A stretch of 64,000 nt of DNA from Lycorma delicatula. Taxonomy: Eukaryota > Arthropoda > Insecta > Hemiptera > Fulgoridae. Each line of letters begins with the position of its first letter. Within the stretch, counting starts at the first letter, position 1. Below, in pieces: positions 1-11,713 of this stretch. Location of the stretch: NCBI RefSeq assembly GCF_047948215.1, contig NC_134456.1, positions 12,487,730 through 12,551,729 of the forward strand, given 5' to 3'. Below the pieces are notes generated by a model. That model had not been told where the DNA came from. It did not search any database and saw only the letters and a program-made list of their open reading frames with translations. Made by a program: the position numbers and the translations under genes.

Positions 1-1343
1 AGACTGTCCTCCTACTACTTTATGTATCTTGCCTTTCTTAATGCACTATTTAATTCTAAATCTTACGGTAGTTTTCCGAACTTTATTTTTCGGTTTTCCT
101 CTCCGAAACCTTATTTATAAAAAGAAGGAAATAATGTAACATTAAGAGGAAAAATAAAGAAATATGTTGGACATTCCTTCTCGGTAGTTATCAGTAAGTA
201 ATGTTTGGTGTTTCCATAAACAATTTTTAGTATATAACTAAGAGAGAAATATTATTTTTGACACTTCTTAAACCTTTTACAATCAATTACAATCGACAAT
301 ACAATTTTTATTTTCCCGCCTATTGCTATATCAGAGCTATAGCTCTAAAAGGTACAAGTATGGTATCGATCAAATTTTGGCATATCAGAAGATATTTACG
401 TTTTGGCACCTAAGGAATCCAAAAAACTGGCTGGAAAATTTCCGTATCATCGTATGTACGTGGTGAGTTCGGGGTGTCAAGAGGATGAGGCTGTAGAGCA
501 ATGTCACCCTCAGTATCTCGAGATTTCGCCTAATTAAGGTCTTATTTTTCTTAGGCACATTTATTAACAATTAAACAATTTTTGCAAAATCCCACTTCCA
601 CTTCCAAAACTTCTCTAAATAAACTACTGGCTAAATGGGTACAGTGTGTTATTAGTATCCCCTTTCACCACAAGGAACGCTAGCGTAGAATTGACATACA
701 GCTGCTGTAGTCGTCTCTCTTTCTTTTTCTGTTTAGCTTCTGGCACCCAGCTGGGTTTTAACGTCACACGTGAGCGGTAGAATTAAATAAATGGATAATA
801 TTTAAAGTGTGAAAAAGTATATTAGTGGTCGCGAATGAAATATACGGTATGTACAAGCCCTTTAGTTGGAATTACTGAATTAAATAAACAAAAAATATTG
901 TACTTAAGTAAAAAGATAAATATTTTTAATTAAGTTGTGTGTGTATATATGTGTAAGCCATGAATCAGAAAAAAACGCGTGGCGGGAAAGTCCGACTGTG
1001 TTGTCGGCTTTTTTAATTTATTTTGATTATCGTTTGATTAATTCAATTTCATCATAAACCTTAATTTATTACATTAAATACAAAATTATCTAGACCTGCT
1101 GTTTATTGAAATTATTAGTGTGTAAGAGCACATGCGAGTTGATTCAGTAGGTAAGGACAAATGTCAATAATTTTACAGATCACTATTTTGAAACGGAATA
1201 TTCCATGAAAAATCATTACAGTTACATCGATATACCTGATAATAAGTCAGGATTTCTGACAATTTTTTTTAAAATTATAAAATTCGTTTGACTATAACTG
1301 CGACATAAATACTCAGACGAAATACGTATGGTAGATTTAAACC
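1..1343. other. AT-rich non-coding DNA
   Basis: No gene recognised. A 14-bp perfect palindrome lies at 333-346. Open frames at 385-570 and 1222-1434 have no recognisable motif, and the latter overlaps a SINE. Confidence 0.5.
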
Positions 1344-2650
1344 AGGATCTCACTTCAACCCACCGGGTTGGTCTAGTGGTTAACGCGCAGTTCCCAAATC
1401 TGCTGATTTGGAAGTCGAGAATTACAACGTTCAAGTCCTAGTAAAGCCTGTTATTTTTACACAGATTTGAATACTAGATCGTGGATACCGGTGTTCTTTG
1501 GTGGTTGGGTTTCAATTAACCACACATCTCAGGTATGGTCAAACTGAGAATGTACAAGACTACACTTCATTTACACTCATATATATCATCCTCATTCATC
1601 CTTTTTTTTTTTTTTCTCCCCTGGGCCGGACCGACTTGTTGGTATTACGCCACCCAGGGGAGTGTCTTTATACTCAAATAGGCCTTCCCGCCTACCAGCC
1701 ATATACTGGCATGGCAGGTCGGCCTACCGGTAGCTCTTTTTGAGGTCTTTCATTTTATATGCCCCTTTCAGACACCACGCCATACCTGGAGTGTCGTGAT
1801 GTGGTGTCGAGGTCTTTTCTCTATATCTTGTGTTTTATTATTCTATTATTCCCTAAACTATATCCCCAGGAGTCCCCAGCGGCTCATTGGAACCGACACA
1901 CTTCGGCATGCCGGCCCTCCCCGCTGAGGCTGTCCACCCTTCCCTAGCCTAAATCAAAAACCCAGTCTCCTTTCGTCGATGTTTTTCTGCGATGAGATCT
2001 GTCTGGTGTAACACGCTATTTTCTTCCAGTTGGATTCCCGTCTAGTCATAAAAGGTACTATAGCTTCGGGAGTCATCCCGACGATCGCCATGTCAAATCT
2101 GAGGGCGGCCCATCTTTCACATATGAAGAAAATATGTGCTGCATCGTCGATCTCTTCGCAATACATGCAGATTGCCTCTGTTCTCCTTCCTACTTTATTT
2201 AAGTAATTATTAAGTGAGCCATGCCCGGTGAAAAATTGCGTTAAAAAGTGATCCATCTCGCCAAAACCTCTTCTTATCCACGGTTCGATCTCCGGGATGA
2301 GTTGCCCTGTCCAGCGACCCACACCGCTATTATTCCACCTCTCCTGCCAGGTAGTATTGACTTCATCTTTGGCCTCTTGATCTGCTCTGCCCTTCGATCT
2401 TTCGATTCTATATCTCGCGATGAGGTCTATCGGCAGTACTCCGGCGAGAACACAAAGGGCTTCATGGGACACTGTCCTATACGCGACCACCACATCTAGG
2501 AGCCCTCTCCTATGCACCCTCGCTAACTTCTCCTTGTTACACCTGATATCTATAGTTACACCTGATATCCTCATTCATCCTCTGAAGAATCATCTAAACG
2601 GTAGTTACCGGCGGCTAAACAGGAAAAAGAAAGAAAGGATCTCATTTCAA
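1344..2650 (+). mobile_element. SINE-A copy, split by a LINE insertion
   Basis: A tRNA-derived SINE begins at 1359 with the head CCCACCGGGTTGGTCTAGTG (A-box-like). It continues with the body shared by seven other copies here and ends in a purine tail near 2635. A 15-bp target-site duplication flanks it (1344-1358 and 2636-2650, one mismatch). An R1/I-like LINE interrupts the body at 1603-2566. A 5'-truncated second SINE-A body follows at 2651-2891. Confidence 0.85.
1603..2566 (-). mobile_element. 5'-truncated R1/I-like LINE, C-terminal RT end
   Basis: A minus-strand element with its poly(A) at 1603-1616 (read as T on the + strand). The 15 bp flanking it are identical at 1588-1602 and 2567-2581, a target-site duplication made inside the SINE. 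The frame at 1954-2574 covers the C-terminus of a non-LTR pol protein: a Trp-rich stretch, then a zinc-knuckle-like C-x2-C-x8-H-x4-C (CMYCEEIDDAAHIFFIC), as in R1, I and LOA elements. RT catalytic motifs are absent because of 5' truncation. About 350 bp of GC-richer 3' UTR follow (1617-1953) and match the tail at 32680-32987. Confidence 0.8.
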
Positions 2651-2891
2651 TCAGCTAATTTCGAAGTCGAGAGTTCTAAGAAAATGCTAGTAAAGGCAGA
2701 TACTTTTACATGGATTTGAATACTAGATCACGAATAGCAGTGTTCTTTGATGTTGGGTTTCAATTAAACACATATTTCAAAAATGTTCGACCTGAGACTG
2801 AACAAGACTACATTTCATTTATATTCATACATATCATCCTCATTCATCCTCTGAAGTAATACCTTACGGTGGTTTCGGAGGCTAAACAGAA
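2651..2891 (+). mobile_element. SINE-A, 5'-truncated
   Basis: SINE-A body without the tRNA-like head. It starts at the TCAGCTAATTTCGAAGTCGAG segment and ends at GGAGGCTAAACAG. It is more diverged than the copy it abuts and runs directly into Repeat C. Confidence 0.7.
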
Positions 2892-3570
2892 AAAATCTGA
2901 TGTGGACACCACATGACTTCCTTGTACGCTATTAAATTACATAACACATTTTTTTTAAAATGAATTGTACATAAAATGTTATTTCATTAATCATTTCTCA
3001 TATTTTTTTCATTTTTTTAATTCTTTTTTATTGTTATTATTGAATTATTATTTATTGTAAAACGTTTTTACAATCAGAGGTTAATAATTATTTATAAATC
3101 AATATATTTAAATTAAATAAAAGGAGATGAAGTCGGATTTGAACCGATGGGCCTTCCTCTTGTAAGATCCAAATATTTCATTAATTAAAATTTTATTTGG
3201 CTATAACTATGGAACCAATGAAAATAAGTACCATATAATCGTTGAAAAGCTCTCAATGAGGGTTTACCACTGCAATTAACAAAAAGTCCAAAATCCAAAG
3301 GTTTTCGATTTTTGGGTTTTTTTGATATTTTTAGTCCAGTCGATTGCAATGAAAAGGGGAGGTGCACAATTAGATGTTACAACAGTCCCAAATCCAAAAT
3401 TTCAACATCCTACGCCTAATCGTTTTTCAGTTATGCGAGATACATACGTACGTACGTACAGACGTCACGCTGAAACTAGTAAAATGGATTCAGGGATGGT
3501 CCGTTGAAATCTGAAAACCGAAATTTTTCGCTATTACTATACTTTCTAAACTTCGTACAAGGAAGTAAAA
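2892..3570 (+). repeat. Repeat C, copy 1
   Basis: About 680 bp. A 13-bp inverted pair, ACTTCCTTGTACG (2916-2928) and CGTACAAGGAAGT (3554-3566), lies near the two ends. A tRNA B-box-like motif in the antisense sense lies near 3132-3150. No frame of meaningful length was seen. Further copies: 8234-8934, 29712-30365 (minus), 37955-38628 and 53846-55538 (interrupted). Confidence 0.8.
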
Positions 3571-4491
3571 AAGGGAGGATCTCCCTTCGCTCGCTCAGAA
3601 AAAAAGAAATCATTCAATAGTTTTAAGGAAACTAAAAGTAGGCTAAATAGTTATTAATAAAGTATAACAACCGGTGCTAAAAAAATAACTTTAGCAGTAT
3701 AAAAAATCAGAAAAAACCAATTGTTATATGACTGGAAAAATTCTCTCATTGTCACAGATGCTTCGTACATTATTTTCAATTCTCTGTGTTCCTGTATCAA
3801 CTAATTTTTATCACTAGTTGATTCTAGACGCATTTGCTCGTGGTTTGTTTTCTTTAGTAATAATATTTACCGACTGAAGTGTAGATTGAAAGGGGGTTTG
3901 ATAAACGCGCTGTAAAAATTAAAAAAAAAAACAAGACGGTTTAGTTGCTAGTTTAAATTCATTCATCGAAACTGCAATAAGGAAAGGAAACGTTTATTTG
4001 TTCTTGAGATAGTTCGGTATTTAACAAAGTAGTAACCACAATCGATAGGAAATTTTCTAAGGTCAACGATTTTTTTTTGTGTTGAAGGACACTCAGTTTT
4101 TCTTCTAAAATAGTCATCTCTCCTAGTCAGATTACATCTCATTTTGTTAACATCAGATTTCATATTTTATTAGTTCAACGAAATGTAAAATAATCATGAA
4201 TCTAACCTTCAATTATTATTTTATTATTTTTTTAACAGTAAAAGATCAATGTAAAATTAGTTTCATCAGCAACAGTGTAAAATTATGATTTTGTTGCTGA
4301 TGATAATATTACTTTGTGTAATAATGTAAAAAATTGATCAGTTTATTACGTTTAGAATTGATACCATATTTGTATGTATCTGTATCAAATAAATGATTTC
4401 ATATTTATCAAAAAAAGTAGTAAACTAAATTGTTTTATTAAATCACACACACTCACACGCACACAAACATACACATATATAAAGATGCATT
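3571..4491. other. AT-rich spacer with one inverted repeat
   Basis: No gene seen. Perfect 12-bp arms at 4263-4274 and 4292-4303 could form a stem with an 18-base loop. A short CA-rich run precedes the MITE-like element. Confidence 0.45.
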
Positions 4492-5208
4492 AAAAATTCT
4501 GGTACTTTTTCGTTTTATGCCACACAAAAATTCTTGCCCAAATCAATTCAAAATGTTATAAGCATTATTGCTTATAATTATAGATATAATATAACAAAAC
4601 AAAGCGAGCGTAGGTCAACGCTCGCTTTGTTCACTAACGTCGACTAATTAACAGTAATATTTTGATTATTTAAATAATAAATAATTGCAATAATTACTGA
4701 ATTTATTTTTTAAATACCCAAAACATTACTGTGTTAATTAGTCAAGGTAAGCGAGCGTAGATTAATTTTGGTTAAATTATATTTATAAAATAATTAAATA
4801 TAAATGGTTATATTGAATGAGTACATCTAATGAAATTGAATTTAAATGGATGTGATAGATGGCTATGGAAAAGATGAACTTGTCGATAAGAAATTGGTTT
4901 ACGCAATAATACATGGTTACAAGATACGGAATTATCATTTGATACTATTATTATGTTTATTTACTGCTGAGCAAAGTAAAATATACAAAAAAAAATCATT
5001 GTATTCCCTACTACAAAAGAATTAGAAAAAAATCGAAAAAACATTTTTGACAAAAAAAAAATCTTTTCAAAAATTGAAAAAATCTTTTTTACCTTTTTCT
5101 CAACTAAATATTTTTTTTTTCAAACATAATAATTATTTTTGAGTGATTTTTAATTGATTTAGGCAAGAATATTTGGGTGGCATAAAACAAAAAAGTACTA
5201 AAATTCTT
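4492..5208. mobile_element. MITE-like element with ~55-60 bp inverted termini
   Basis: The left end (4492-4554) and the reverse complement of the right end (5147-5208) align over about 55 bp with a few mismatches. Both carry GTACTTTTT followed by GTTTTATGCCAC. No coding capacity was seen, as expected for a non-autonomous DNA transposon. Superfamily unknown; no clear target-site duplication was read. Confidence 0.65.
4598..4765. repeat. nested palindromic segment with AAGCGAGCG arms
   Basis: A 14-bp perfect inverted repeat (4598-4611 and 4618-4631, 6-base loop) is followed by a third AAGCGAGCG copy near 4750. The segment from about 4618 to 4765 is itself an imperfect palindrome centred near 4690. 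It may be a smaller MITE inside the larger one. Confidence 0.6.
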
Positions 5209-5600
5209 TTAACCGAGTTCCGGTCTGTTAGCAGATTTTTTTAATAGAGTTCTCAGTTCCTAAACGTCACCGTATAGCACATGAATACTAAAAATAAATA
5301 AATATATTGAAGTTCCTAATTTATTACGCTGAATTTACCGATTACAAATACAGAGTGATGTGATATCGGGCAGACATGAGGTAAATAAAAAAATTGATTG
5401 CAAATTTTTATCGATAACTGAATAAGACAAAGATTTTAAAAATTCTATTAAAGAGTGGATTATAAGAAAACAAATGAAGTAACGTTACAGATGTTTAATG
5501 GTAGTAAAACTGACGTAAACGTAATAGAAAGCAACAAGAGAATACTAATAATAATAATAATAAAGGTAACGACGAGATAACATTTTTAATAAATTAAATT
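5209..5600. other. spacer without gene
   Basis: AT-rich, with an (AAT)n run at about 5550-5572. Nothing coding seen. Confidence 0.4.
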
Positions 5601-5730
5601 AGGGGTCTCGGCCTTTCATCTGGAAGTCCCGAGTTCGAATCCCGGTCAGGTATGGCATTTTCACACACACTACAAATCGTTCATCTCATCCTCTGAAGCA
5701 ATACCTAACGGGGGTTAGATAGGAAAAAAA
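5601..5730 (+). mobile_element. SINE-B (tRNA-derived), copy 1
   Basis: Starts with a tRNA-like 3' half whose B box, GAGTTCGAATCCCGG, is well preserved. It then has the body TATGGCATTTTCACACAC, a CTCATCCTCTGAAG segment similar to the SINE-A tail, and an A-rich end. Other copies: 14358-14440, 29290-29371 and 59490-59628. Confidence 0.75.
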
Positions 5731-6099
5731 TGATGTTTAAGTATATTAATTGTATTATAACCCAGATAATACAAACTAAAACAACTTATGAAAACTTAAG
5801 AACTTATTATAAGTACAGGATCTGTATCTATTGTAATCTCTTTGTGAAATTAAGTTATTACAAAAATTATTATTATTTAAAATTTAGTAATATTTTTGTT
5901 ATTTTTCTAATAAAAGAACGATAAACATTAATTTTGCCAAAATTTTATCAGCATAAAATATTTATTGTAGCAAAACACATTATAAAATGATAAACTAAAG
6001 ATTAATTTGATGGTTGATAAATTACTTTGTAAATTAAAATAAAACAAAATAAAATACAGTAATATCAGTTGATAAATTATCGCTTAATACTAATTAATA

Positions 6100-6858
6100 C
6101 TCCAAGGGGCTGGTAAGGCTGAGATGCAAGATCGGCTTGTTGGGATCGTTCCTTCACCGCGCGGTGGAGTCACCGACCGATTTCACAGGTAAAACCACGA
6201 ATCAGCCGTGGGTTTGGCGAGATCTTTCGGTTGACCCAGTTCCTGTCTGGCCACGTCGTGTTCCGGGTATATTTGAATACACGACAGCGGGCTGATGACC
6301 CCTTTTGTTTATCCTGCGGGGAGCTCGACAACCCGGAGCATATCGTGTTCGCCTGTCGGACCTGGGACAGTGAGCGCTTGCAATTTTAGTTGATTACTGG
6401 GCCACTTACGGCGGAGAGTATCGTGGGCCGTATATTGGCGAATTCCGTGCTATATCTGACTTTATCACACGGATCGTTCAACAAAAGGATAGGGCTGCTA
6501 GGGTAATGAAGGTAATAAAGGGTTGAGGGACATCTCCCTGCTGAGGTGATATTCGTTTGTACATGCGCAGACGGGTAGCAGTGATGAGGCGCGGGGACTC
6601 TTTCGTCCTCTTGTAGAAAAGACGTAGTCCCGGCGGGAATGGTCCTTTGGGTGTTCTCGTATGAGGCAAAAGGCATAAATACCGAGTTCCGGCTCCTAGG
6701 GTGGGGGAACAGGAACGACATAGTCGGGCCTGGTAACCAACCCTATTCTGGGAGGTTAGAGGCAGGCATTAGTAGATAAGATCCGGCCGGCTTATAAAAG
6801 AACACTCCCCCGGATTTTGTTATGCTTCACTGTGGAATCCGATTCGGTGGAGAGGGGA
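6100..6858 (+). mobile_element. R1/I-like LINE fragment (C-terminal RT end and 3' UTR)
   Basis: A GC-rich island in AT-rich surroundings. Around 6290-6420 the + strand reads a zinc-knuckle-like segment (C-x2-C, then Asn-Pro-Glu-His, then Cys) typical of the C-terminus of R1/I-type pol proteins, with stops and frame changes. It is followed by a GC-rich 3' UTR ending near GGAGAGGGGAAAA. The frames at 6386-6721 on the other strand are shadows. Confidence 0.65.
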
Positions 6859-8233
6859 AAATTAATTAATAGATAGAAAGCGTAATAATTAGTAATTATT
6901 ACGTATAATTAATAAGGAATTACTTTAATTATTAAACTGATTAGAATAATAAATGATTTTTGTTTTCATACTGTTTATTATAAAAATTGCATCAGAAAAT
7001 CAAAAGGCTTATAAAGATAACTTCATAACTTCAAACTATATGTATCATCAATTATTATCGCTGTAATTCAGGGATTAGAGCACGACTACTTATGACTATG
7101 GGTGATTTATTCCGTCTGATAGAAGCATTAAGGAAAATTAAATTGTTTTATACAATGATCTATAAATTCTTTTAAATGTTACTTCTTCTTGTTTTTATTA
7201 TTATTATTATTATTACAAACTGTAGGCATTTTCAGTTAATGAAATGAGTATTAGAAAGCAGCCTTCGAATAAAATACTGTATTTATGGTTCTAGAAGTAA
7301 TGAGAGAAAACTTTATTCAAATAAAAGTATTAGCGTAGTGTTAGATTCAAGTATTAAGCTTGACTCTAGTTTAGTGACAGGCAAGAGAAAGAAATAGCTT
7401 GTGCTGAGAACGGAATAATAAAACAAAATACACTTTTAATAAACTAAATTTCTCATAAAAAAAATTTTGTTTTTGAAAATCCTCATTGAAATAAATTAAT
7501 TAACGACACCTTGCCTAGGAAATTACAAATTTTAATTCCATATAAAAATAAGTAGCAATAATAAAAAAAAAAAAAACAACAACAGAAATAAGCGTGTTTT
7601 TTTTGCCGCAGAGTTTAATTTACAATCGGTTCCAACTTACCAGAAAATAAGTAAATATGAATACAAAAAAAAAAAACTTGTAGAGAGGGTATCCATTGAA
7701 ATCCCTCAAAGAACTGTATATGTACAGATATGAAAATGTACATATTATATATATGAAATATATATTAAACATAAATAATACAAAAATGAGTCCAAAGAAG
7801 ATTGATAAAGTTCAAAATATAAAAAGCAAAGAAAATTTAAAAAAACAATAGTCATATCAATCATCACGCAAAGAAAAAGTGAAACAAATGAAAGAACCAA
7901 CAAAAGTAAGTGGCGAAACGAAATGAATTTTTACGATGCTAAATATCATAGGGTAGCTGACTCCTCTCATATCTCGGAGAACTTACAGATCTAATTTGCA
8001 GTCGACATAGGCGCCTAACGTTCTCGCTGTTATCCAGATTGTTAACCGTCAGCCAGTTTACATGTTTATTCATATCTTGTATTGAATCTCCATATCTCCT
8101 CTCGAACGGTTAACAATCCCATATAATTGTGTATTTCAATGCTTTTCGCAAACCATGACGCTTCTGTTAATTTCTCTATAGTTTATTCTTATGACTTCAA
8201 TGTTACTCCATAATTGTAGAGTTAAATGAAATT
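6859..8233. other. AT-rich non-coding DNA
   Basis: No gene recognised. Holds a (TTA)n run near 7195-7215, several A- or T-runs and short TA repeats near 7745-7760. Confidence 0.45.
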
Positions 8234-8934
8234 AAAAAATCTGATGTTGGCTCCATATGACTTCCTTGTACGCCTATTAAATTACATTTACACATTTTTT
8301 TTTTTTTTAATGAAAAGTACATAAATTTTTATTTCATTAATAACTTTGGAAATTTTTGTATTTTATTGAATTATTATTTATTGTAAATATTTTTTTACAA
8401 TCAGAGGTTAATAATTATTAATAAATCAATATATTTAAATTAAAAAAAAAAATTAAAAAAAGTATATGTATATGAAGTCGGATTCGAACCGATGTGCCTT
8501 CCTCTTCTAAGGTCCAAGTATTTCATTAATTAAAATTTCATTTGTCAATAACTATGGAACCGATGAAAATAAGTACCATTTATGATATATCGTTGAAAAG
8601 CTCTCAATGGGGGCTTATTACTGCAATTAATAAAAAGTCCAAAATCCAATTTTGTTTGGATTTTGGGATTTTCTGCACACTTTAGGTTCAGTCAAATGCA
8701 ATAAAAGGCGGAGGTGCACAACTAGATGTTACAACAGTCCTAAATCCAAAAATTCAACATCCTACGGCTAATCGTTTTTTGAGTTATACGAGATACATAT
8801 GTACGTACAGACGTTACGCCGAGACTAGTTAAAATGGATTCAGAGATGGTCAAAATGGATATTTTCGTTGAAATCTGAAAACCGAAATTTTTCGCGGTCA
8901 CAGTACTTCCTTTACTTCGTACAAGGAAGTAAAA
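8234..8934 (+). repeat. Repeat C, copy 2 (best preserved)
   Basis: Both 13-bp inverted terminal segments are perfect (8260-8272 and 8918-8930). The antisense Pol III B-box motif is canonical here: the + strand reads GGATTCGAACC near 8478-8490, the reverse complement of GGTTCGAATCC. The last 26 bp fold on themselves (ACTTCCTT ... AAGGAAGT). Confidence 0.8.
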
Positions 8935-10085
8935 CGTTGAAAACCTATTTTGAAGAATATAAAATTTATACTACAACACGTAACCTAGCGTAATTTGGTA
9001 GCCATAATTGTTTTATATCTTCCAATATTGCTTTAAATTATTCGTTGTTTTGGTTTCGTTTCGATGAGGCAACAAGTATTTGTATAAATAGAAATCTAAC
9101 AGTGCCCTCTTCAAACCGCCCTCTTTCTATTTCGATACTTTGTAACCTCCCCCCCCCCCCATATTTACTTAACTATCCGGTTGAGTGCACTTAATGAAAA
9201 TTTATGAAGTTCTCCAAGTATTTTACCGTCGTATATCTGAAATTCACACCGGATAATAAGATTACCTGCTACAATAAATTATGAATAACATCTACTTTCT
9301 GGTCTACGTCCTGCTTAACAGCATATATAATGTTATTTTTCATGTGATATATACTACCGAAAACCCATTGCTACAAGTATTCAACATTATATTTAGGTCC
9401 TTGAAACAAGAATTACGTATTTCTACAGATAAATTTTCCTTTGATTTCTTAAGACAGATTTTGCGCAAAACATACACAGATAATTTCTCCCGCCTTTTAT
9501 CTTATGTTCATTCATTCTAAACTCATCCAAGTAAAATTTCGCACTTCTCTACTATTTTAACCAGCAGTAAAACAATCGTTTGTAGAGACGTATGGCTGGT
9601 TATTTTGATCCCATGAACCTTTTTTAATCCGATCTCATATCAGCAACACGTTACATCGCATTACCACGATTACTTTTATCTGATAGACATTAAGTTACTT
9701 CGAGTCCATTATTACACATATAAACATTATGAAGATAATTTTCTACGGGAAGAATTTGATTGTTTTCTCACTAACTGGTACAGAGATATCATACTTTAAA
9801 AACAAAAACAATATGTGTTTAACATGCCCCTCACTAGGAATTAATAATTTTACTCAATAAAACGTATCAATTTAAATAATATCGAGGTAAGATAAGATAT
9901 GATTTGTGCCCCATTTTGCATCTGTTTCATAGTGAAGGTTTCGTTTCTAAAGCATAATGAAATATTTCATACACGATTTTATAATAAAAAAGAATAATTA
10001 TAACATTATGATAAACTATTTTTTTAAATTAAAATTTCATAATTATTAAAGAAATAGTAATTAATACATTAATTGATTTATTTTA
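8935..10085. other. AT-rich DNA with one unassigned open frame
   Basis: The frame at 9281-9520 (79 codons, + strand) has no motif I recognise. A C-run lies at about 9148-9160. No supported gene. Confidence 0.4.
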
Positions 10086-10790
10086 ATCGAAATTAAAAAT
10101 ACATCAAAATTATTGGTTAATCTGTAGGAAGCAGAATTTTCCATATTTAAGAAATCGTCATTTTGGGTTCCCTTTAATCCAAGTTTTTCCTCCGGTTCAA
10201 CAAAATTTCTCCACCTAACTCGATCCATGAACCATCTCTCTTCCATTACTCTTACCCCATCCCCTCTCTTGCGCACTTCCTACATCATCGTATTTATCCA
10301 TTTTCTTCTTGGTCTACCCGTTGGTCTTCTACTTATTTCCTCTGCATGCAGCATCCTGTCTGATAATCTTTCCTCATCCATCCTTTCAATACGCCCAAAC
10401 CACCTGAGCTTTGATCTTCCAACTGATTTGACGAGGCTTTCCAATTTCAGTTTCTCTCTAAACATTCTACTCTTTACCCCTTCTTGTCGTCTTTAGCATG
10501 CTTCTCTTGAATTTAATTTCTGCTGCCTGTACTCGACCCTTCATATTTCTGCCACCCGGCCAGGATTCTACCGCGTAAGTAAAAATTGACATAAAGTAGG
10601 CTTTATACGTATCTCTCTTACATCGCAAACGTACCTCCTTCTTCCAGACCGGAGTTCTTACACACTGATAAAACCCATTTGCCTTCTGTACTCTTGTACT
10701 TATTTCTTTAACCGTTCTCCCATCCTTAAAAAAAAATTGTTCCCAGACAAGTAAACTCGTTTATCCTTTCTATTTTTATAGTATTCGTAG
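10086..10790 (-). pseudogene. non-LTR retrotransposon pol C-terminus, decayed
   Basis: Read on the minus strand from about 10770 downwards. The order is an Asn-Glu-Phe-x-C-Leu-Gly segment, then a stretch matching the loop before the C-terminal domain, then (frame 10280-10465) VGRSKLRWFGRIERMDEER and a Gly-Arg-Pro-x-x-x-Trp motif. This order is typical of the C-terminal part of endonuclease-reverse transcriptase LINEs. Several stops and frame changes make it non-functional. It ends about 140 bp upstream of exon 1 of the transporter. Confidence 0.75.
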
Positions 10791-10929
10791 AAATAATTAC
10801 TAATAAACAACAAAAAAAAACTGATATTCTGAATTGACAAGTTACTATAAGATTATTATTTATAAAAATCCACATATACTCTTGCACGTAAAATAAAAAT
10901 AAACACTATATGCTATTTTATTTTCACAG

Positions 10930-11094
10930 GAGAAATAATGAGCGAAGGCGTAAAAAATTCAACGCAAAAATAAGGAATTCAATCTAAACAGAGTTCATAA
11001 ATAATATGACAACCATGGATCAACAGAAAACAACACGAACCATCACAATATCTCAGTCAAATGGAAGCATAGACGAATTTAATACATCAAGCAC
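10930..11094 (+). CDS. SLC36-type amino acid transporter, exon 1 (5' UTR + N-terminus)
   Basis: First coding exon of the only host gene seen here. A splice acceptor (pyrimidine-rich stretch ending CACAG) sits at 10929. The coding part is ATG 11006 to 11094, 29 codons plus two bases (phase 2), followed by a GTAAGA donor. A second in-frame ATG at 11015 has the stronger Kozak context (A at -3, G at +4), so translation could start three codons later. The encoded tail is polar, rich in Thr, Ser and Gln, with no membrane segment, as expected for the cytosolic N-terminus of SLC36/PAT transporters. The join to 45326 keeps the frame. Assignment to this gene rests on phase match and composition, so it is less certain than exons 3 and 4. 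Because 10929 is an acceptor, at least one upstream non-coding exon is expected; I could not locate it. Confidence 0.7.
10938..10973 (+). promoter_or_regulatory. short upstream ORF in the transporter 5' UTR
   Basis: ATG at 10938 opens an 11-codon frame ending in TAA at 10971-10973, 32 bases before the main ATG at 11006. If the exon is transcribed as modelled, this uORF could lower initiation at the main start. The presence of the uORF is seen; its effect is inferred. Confidence 0.4.
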
Positions 11095-11509
11095 GTAAGA
11101 AATTTATTTTAATACTGTATAGAATATGTCTATGTGTGTGATTTTATTTTATAATAGTCTATTCATTGATATTTTTTAAATCTACTCTAATTTTATTTAA
11201 CAGATATTTTTAATGACATTTGTAGTAAGGTAAAAATTTCAATAATCGGGGTGGAATTTAAAACCGATATAAAAAAAATTCTCACTTTTAAAACAAGAAT
11301 GATACAATTAACATGACCCAATTATTTATAAACCTTATTTGATTGCAATCGATCTGAAGAAAATAATATTAAAAAGATTGTCTAATTAAAAAAAAACTTT
11401 TATTAATATTTTGAATGTTTTTTTTCTTTAAATATCTTTATTTATAGTCGCATCAACTATTAAAGTAATTGGCGACTTATTAGTGAAATGTAACTGTACC
11501 GGTAAATAT
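11095..11509. other. start of intron 1, nothing recognised
   Basis: AT-rich sequence after the exon 1 donor. No frame or repeat seen. Confidence 0.4.
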
Positions 11510-11713
11510 GTGGTCTTTAATAAACCCAGGCCGATCATTCCTGAGAATTGTGGTTAATTGAAATCCAATCACTAAAGTACACCGGTATCTATGATCTAGT
11601 ATTTAATCCGAATAAAAACAAACTACCTGTAATAGGATTTGAACCTGAGAACTTCAACTTCGAAATCAGCTGATTTACGACGACGAGTTTACCTTTTGAT
11701 CAACCCGGTGGGG
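11510..11713 (-). mobile_element. SINE-A, diverged, 3'-truncated
   Basis: On the minus strand it begins with CAACCCGGTGGGG (complement of the head) at 11701-11713 and runs back through the AATCAGCTGATTT segment to about 11510. No target-site duplication was seen, and it is older than the copies with clean duplications. Confidence 0.7.

Noticed and set aside
5601..5660. Possible tRNA gene with a perfect B box
   Set aside because: Only the 3' half of a tRNA is present and it is followed by a shared SINE body found at four sites, so it is a tRNA-derived SINE.
9281..9520. 79-codon + strand frame
   Set aside because: No motif, no neighbouring splice evidence and AT-rich codon use expected by chance.
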